From an uncultured Desulfovibrionaceae bacterium (lineage in GTDB: Bacteria; Desulfobacterota; Desulfovibrionia; Desulfovibrionales; Desulfovibrionaceae), in NCBI GenBank assembly GCA_949741925.1, contig CATJOY010000041.1:1-64000 (forward strand): a stretch of 64,000 nucleotides of DNA. Direction: 5' to 3'. A program made the position numbers and the translations under genes. Positions 61,515 through 64,000 of this stretch are shown here, piece by piece; the first letter of the stretch is position 1, and the number at the start of each line of letters is the position of its first letter. The notes under the pieces were generated by a model. It saw nothing but the letters and a program-made list of their open reading frames with translations. It ran no database searches and was not told the DNA's origin.

Positions 61515-62041
61515 TGGATGCTTTTGTCTGCCTTCGCTGCGCGGCAGTGAACCCTACCTGCTGCCGGATGGACCCAACCTGCGCCCACCTCTGTTTCCCT
61601 TTATCCGCCCCGGAAAAAGACCGCCTTTCGCCCCATGCTCGGGCCATGGGCCTGCCTGCCGCCGCCGTTGAAAAAACCAGCGAAGAGTTCCTCCAGGCCA
61701 TGCGTTCCCTCTTTCCGGATCGAAAAAGCCGGATCAATACCTTGTTCCCCATTCCGGGGGAACATCTCCGGCTGCCCACTGCGCCGGACGGCGCCTGCCT
61801 CTTTCTTTCGGAAGAAGGATGCCGCTTGCCCGGCTCGGCCAGGCCGTGGTATTGTCAACTATTCCCAATGTGGATACGGAGGGAAAGGCTCGATATGTTT
61901 CTCCCCGGAGACTGTCTGGTTGCCCGGGAAGCTCGGTCCCTCAAGAACAGCCTGGAACTTTTGGCAATGACCCGAGAAGAGGTCCGCAATCTTTACGCCG
62001 CCCTGTGCCGCGATTGGGGCCTGACTCCCGAAGAGGCCTGA
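61514..62041 (+). CDS. YkgJ-family cysteine-cluster protein
   Basis: 175 residues. Cys pattern CLRC, then TCC, PTC, HLC in the first 28 residues, GACLFLSEEGCRLPGSARPW, then YCQLFP: the YkgJ-type zinc or Fe-S cluster signature (about eight to ten Cys). The rest is helical. The function of YkgJ proteins is not established; demethylase or metal-storage suggestions are unproven. It starts at the last base of the ArnT-like stop (TGATG) and precedes the PBP1A gene by 53 bp. Confidence 0.85.
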   Translation: MDAFVCLRCAAVNPTCCRMDPTCAHLCFPLSAPEKDRLSPHARAMGLPAAAVEKTSEEFLQAMRSLFPDRKSRINTLFPIPGEHLRLPTAPDGACLFLSEEGCRLPGSARPWYCQLFPMWIRRERLDMFLPGDCLVAREARSLKNSLELLAMTREEVRNLYAALCRDWGLTPEEA

Positions 62042-62094
62042 AGGCCTTCTGTTCCCGGAAGCATTCGCCTTGAAACCATTACCCCCAAACGACC

Positions 62095-64000
62095 ATGAAA
62101 CGCATCATACTCTATAGTCTCCTTGTGCTGACAGGACTTTCCGCCATCGGCGCCTCCGCGGCCGCAGCCATGATCTGGTGGGCCTCACGCGACCTGCCCA
62201 GCTTCACCAAGCTGGCAGACTACCGGCTGCCGCTGGTGACCACGGTCTATGCCCGGGATGGCAGTATCATGGGCTATTTTTACAAAGAAAAGCGCTTTCA
62301 GGTGCCCATTGAACAGATGCCCGATCACCTGCGCTATGCCTTTATTGCCGCGGAAGACGCCAATTTTTACGAGCACGCGGGCATCGATCCCATGGCGATT
62401 ACCCGGGCCTTTATCCGCAATCTCCAGGCCGGGCGCAAAACGCAGGGCGCCAGCACCATCACCCAGCAAATCATCAAACGTCTGTTGCTGACGGACGAAC
62501 GTACCTATATCCGCAAACTTAAAGAAGCCATTCTGGCCTACCGCCTGGAAAGGTACCTCTCCAAGGATGAGATACTGACCATCTATCTCAACGAAATCTA
62601 TCTCGGCAGCGGGGCGCACGGGGTTGAAGCCGCGGCCCGAGCCTATTTCGGCAAACACGTCCAAGAGCTGACCTTGGCTGAATCCGCCGTGCTGGCCTCG
62701 CTCCCTAAAGCGCCCACGACCAACAACCCCTATCGGGATCCGGAAGCCACAAAGGGTCGCCAAAGCTACGTACTCGGCCAAATGCAACGCCACGGCTGGA
62801 TCACTCAAGAAGAGCGCGACGCAGCCTATGCCCAGCCCCTGCTCTATCAAAGCATGCCCGAGCCCTTTGAAAATCTTGGCAATTGGTATCGCGAAGAAGT
62901 GCGCCGCCAGCTCCTGGAGATGTTCAGCGAAGAAAACGTCCGGGCCCACAACATTCCCATCGAACTTTACGGCGAGGATGCCGTATACACCGCCGGGCTC
63001 CATGTGTACACCGCTATGGATCCGATCCACCAGTTGGCAGGGGAAACCGCCCTGCGCCGGAGTCTTCTTGAAACCACCAAACGACAAGGCTGGCGCGGCC
63101 CTTTGGAACGGCTGAGCCCGGAAGACTTTGACGCCTGGCTGGCCTCGCACCCGTTCACGCCCGAAGCGCTGGAAAACGCCGGGTGGGTTAAGGCCCTGGT
63201 CACCGAGGTCACCCCTTCGGAGGCCACTGTGCGCCTGGGAGAGTATACCGGTATCATCAGTGTCAAAACCATGGCCTGGTGCCGGGAGCCCAACCCCCGG
63301 CGGGCACCCGACGGCATCGTCATCAAGGATGCGACCAAAGTCCTTTCTCCCGGCAATGTTGTCTGGGTCTCGGCGATAGGCGCCAAGGGCACAGCCAACC
63401 CCGTCGGCTCTCCGGCCAAGGAGCCCGACGCCAAGGATAAAAACGGCGTTCCCGCCTATGATCCCGCGACCGTCACCCGGCAAACCCCCATCCAGCTTTC
63501 CCTGGAACAAAAGCCGGATGTGGAGGGGGCCTTGGTTTCGCTGGCCGTTCCCGGAGGCGATGTCCTGGCGCTGGTCGGCGGATATGACTTTTCCTACGAA
63601 AACCAGTTCAACCGGGCCACCCAAGCCCGCCGCCAGCCCGGTTCCAGTTTCAAGCCCGTGGTCTATTCCGCTGCCCTGGATAACGGCTACACCGCTGCCA
63701 GCCCCTTACAGGATTCCCCATACGTCACCATGGACGGCTCCGGAAAAATGTGGCGGCCTTCCAACTACGACAGCAAGTTCTTAGGATCGATGATTCTCCG
63801 CACGGCCCTGGCTAAATCCCGCAACCTCTGCACTGTTCAGGTGGCCCAGCGTATCGGCATGGAAACCATCACCCGGCGCGCCCGCGATCTCGGCATAGAC
63901 GACAGGATTCCCAATGATCTGGCCGTCAGTCTCGGGGCCTACGATGTTTCCCCGCTGACCATGGCCCAAGTCTACACGGCCTTTGCCAACAAGGGCAAAC
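62095..64000 (+). CDS. mrcA: penicillin-binding protein 1A-type transglycosylase/transpeptidase (partial, 3' end outside window)
   Basis: 635 codons visible from the ATG at 62095, open at the window end. N-terminal membrane anchor (IILYSLLVLTGLSAIGASAA). GT51 domain: RYAFIAAEDANFYEHAGIDP (catalytic Glu), TQGASTITQQIIKRLLL, and YLNEIYLGSGAHGVEAAARA. Transpeptidase domain begins near residue 470: VEGALVSLAVPGGDVLALVG and the catalytic SxxK in QPGSSFKPVVYSAALD. The SxN and KTG motifs lie beyond the window or near its end (AKSRNLCTVQ is the SxN position). PBP1A polymerises glycan strands and cross-links peptides in the periplasm. An OB-like insert (about residues 320-430) is typical of PBP1A and favours it over PBP1C. 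Confidence 0.95.
   Translation, partial: MKRIILYSLLVLTGLSAIGASAAAAMIWWASRDLPSFTKLADYRLPLVTTVYARDGSIMGYFYKEKRFQVPIEQMPDHLRYAFIAAEDANFYEHAGIDPMAITRAFIRNLQAGRKTQGASTITQQIIKRLLLTDERTYIRKLKEAILAYRLERYLSKDEILTIYLNEIYLGSGAHGVEAAARAYFGKHVQELTLAESAVLASLPKAPTTNNPYRDPEATKGRQSYVLGQMQRHGWITQEERDAAYAQPLLYQSMPEPFENLGNWYREEVRRQLLEMFSEENVRAHNIPIELYGEDAVYTAGLHVYTAMDPIHQLAGETALRRSLLETTKRQGWRGPLERLSPEDFDAWLASHPFTPEALENAGWVKALVTEVTPSEATVRLGEYTGIISVKTMAWCREPNPRRAPDGIVIKDATKVLSPGNVVWVSAIGAKGTANPVGSPAKEPDAKDKNGVPAYDPATVTRQTPIQLSLEQKPDVEGALVSLAVPGGDVLALVGGYDFSYENQFNRATQARRQPGSSFKPVVYSAALDNGYTAASPLQDSPYVTMDGSGKMWRPSNYDSKFLGSMILRTALAKSRNLCTVQVAQRIGMETITRRARDLGIDDRIPNDLAVSLGAYDVSPLTMAQVYTAFANKGK

Noticed and set aside
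1-64000. tRNA, rRNA, CRISPR, insertion sequence or prophage
   Set aside because: No cloverleaf T-arm sequences, repeats with spacers, transposase or phage motifs were seen on reading; a dedicated search was not possible.

Overview
The window is a GC-rich stretch of bacterial chromosome with a typical Gram-negative gene set: an LptE outer-membrane lipoprotein, a PpiD-type periplasmic chaperone, a periplasmic asparaginase and flagellar genes. The hemerythrin-tailed chemoreceptor, the AddAB pair, the anaerobic three-gene GlpAB-like/DUF1667 operon and the double-receiver protein together point to an anaerobic deltaproteobacterium of the Desulfovibrio type (Desulfovibrionaceae). That assignment is inferred from gene content and was not tested by a search. 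I see no rRNA, tRNA, CRISPR array, insertion sequence or prophage. Most of the window looks like ordinary chromosome.

Layout. 1-4873 (minus): a hemerythrin chemoreceptor cut by the window edge, then a translationally coupled operon of a GlpA-like FAD dehydrogenase, a second flavoprotein and DUF1667. 5575-7676 (plus): a QseBC/PmrAB-like two-component system. 7958-10444 (minus): metNIQ methionine importer. 11017-11829 (minus): a divergent flagellin-like gene behind a good sigma-28 promoter. 12260-18713 (plus): a CoA-transferase, an M23 endopeptidase, a PAP2 phosphatase and a 1011-residue membrane protein of unknown function. 18991-22082 (minus): larB followed by two glycosyltransferases. 22314-28611 (plus): a sigma-54 activator with a dead receiver domain, ppiD, a 16-helix membrane protein and an HD nucleotidase. 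28834-39481 (plus): an M20 amidohydrolase, a double-receiver protein without an output domain, addA-addB and a nitronate-monooxygenase-like flavoprotein. 39861-44782 (plus): asd, a class IV aminotransferase, a glycosyltransferase and a periplasmic asparaginase. 45141-52790 (plus): leuS-lptE-holA, then radC-lon. 53010-57860 (minus): D-tartrate-dehydratase-like enolase, a membrane-anchored metallo-beta-lactamase-fold hydrolase, a predicted diheme membrane cytochrome (DUF4405) and an exported SUMF1-flavodoxin fusion. 58247-64000 (plus): an M20 amidohydrolase, an ArnT-like transferase, a YkgJ cysteine-cluster protein and a PBP1A cut by the window end.

The most unusual locus is 54448-57860. An exported polypeptide fuses a SUMF1 domain to a flavodoxin. 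It is translationally coupled to a six-helix membrane protein with two His-x13-His pairs, the spacing used by diheme cytochromes b. I read this as a possible membrane-to-periplasm electron-transfer module using a periplasmic flavodoxin. Other points of interest are the flagellin-like gene with its sigma-28 promoter, the phosphorylation-dead sigma-54 activator, the output-less double receiver, and the structured leader of the hemerythrin chemoreceptor.
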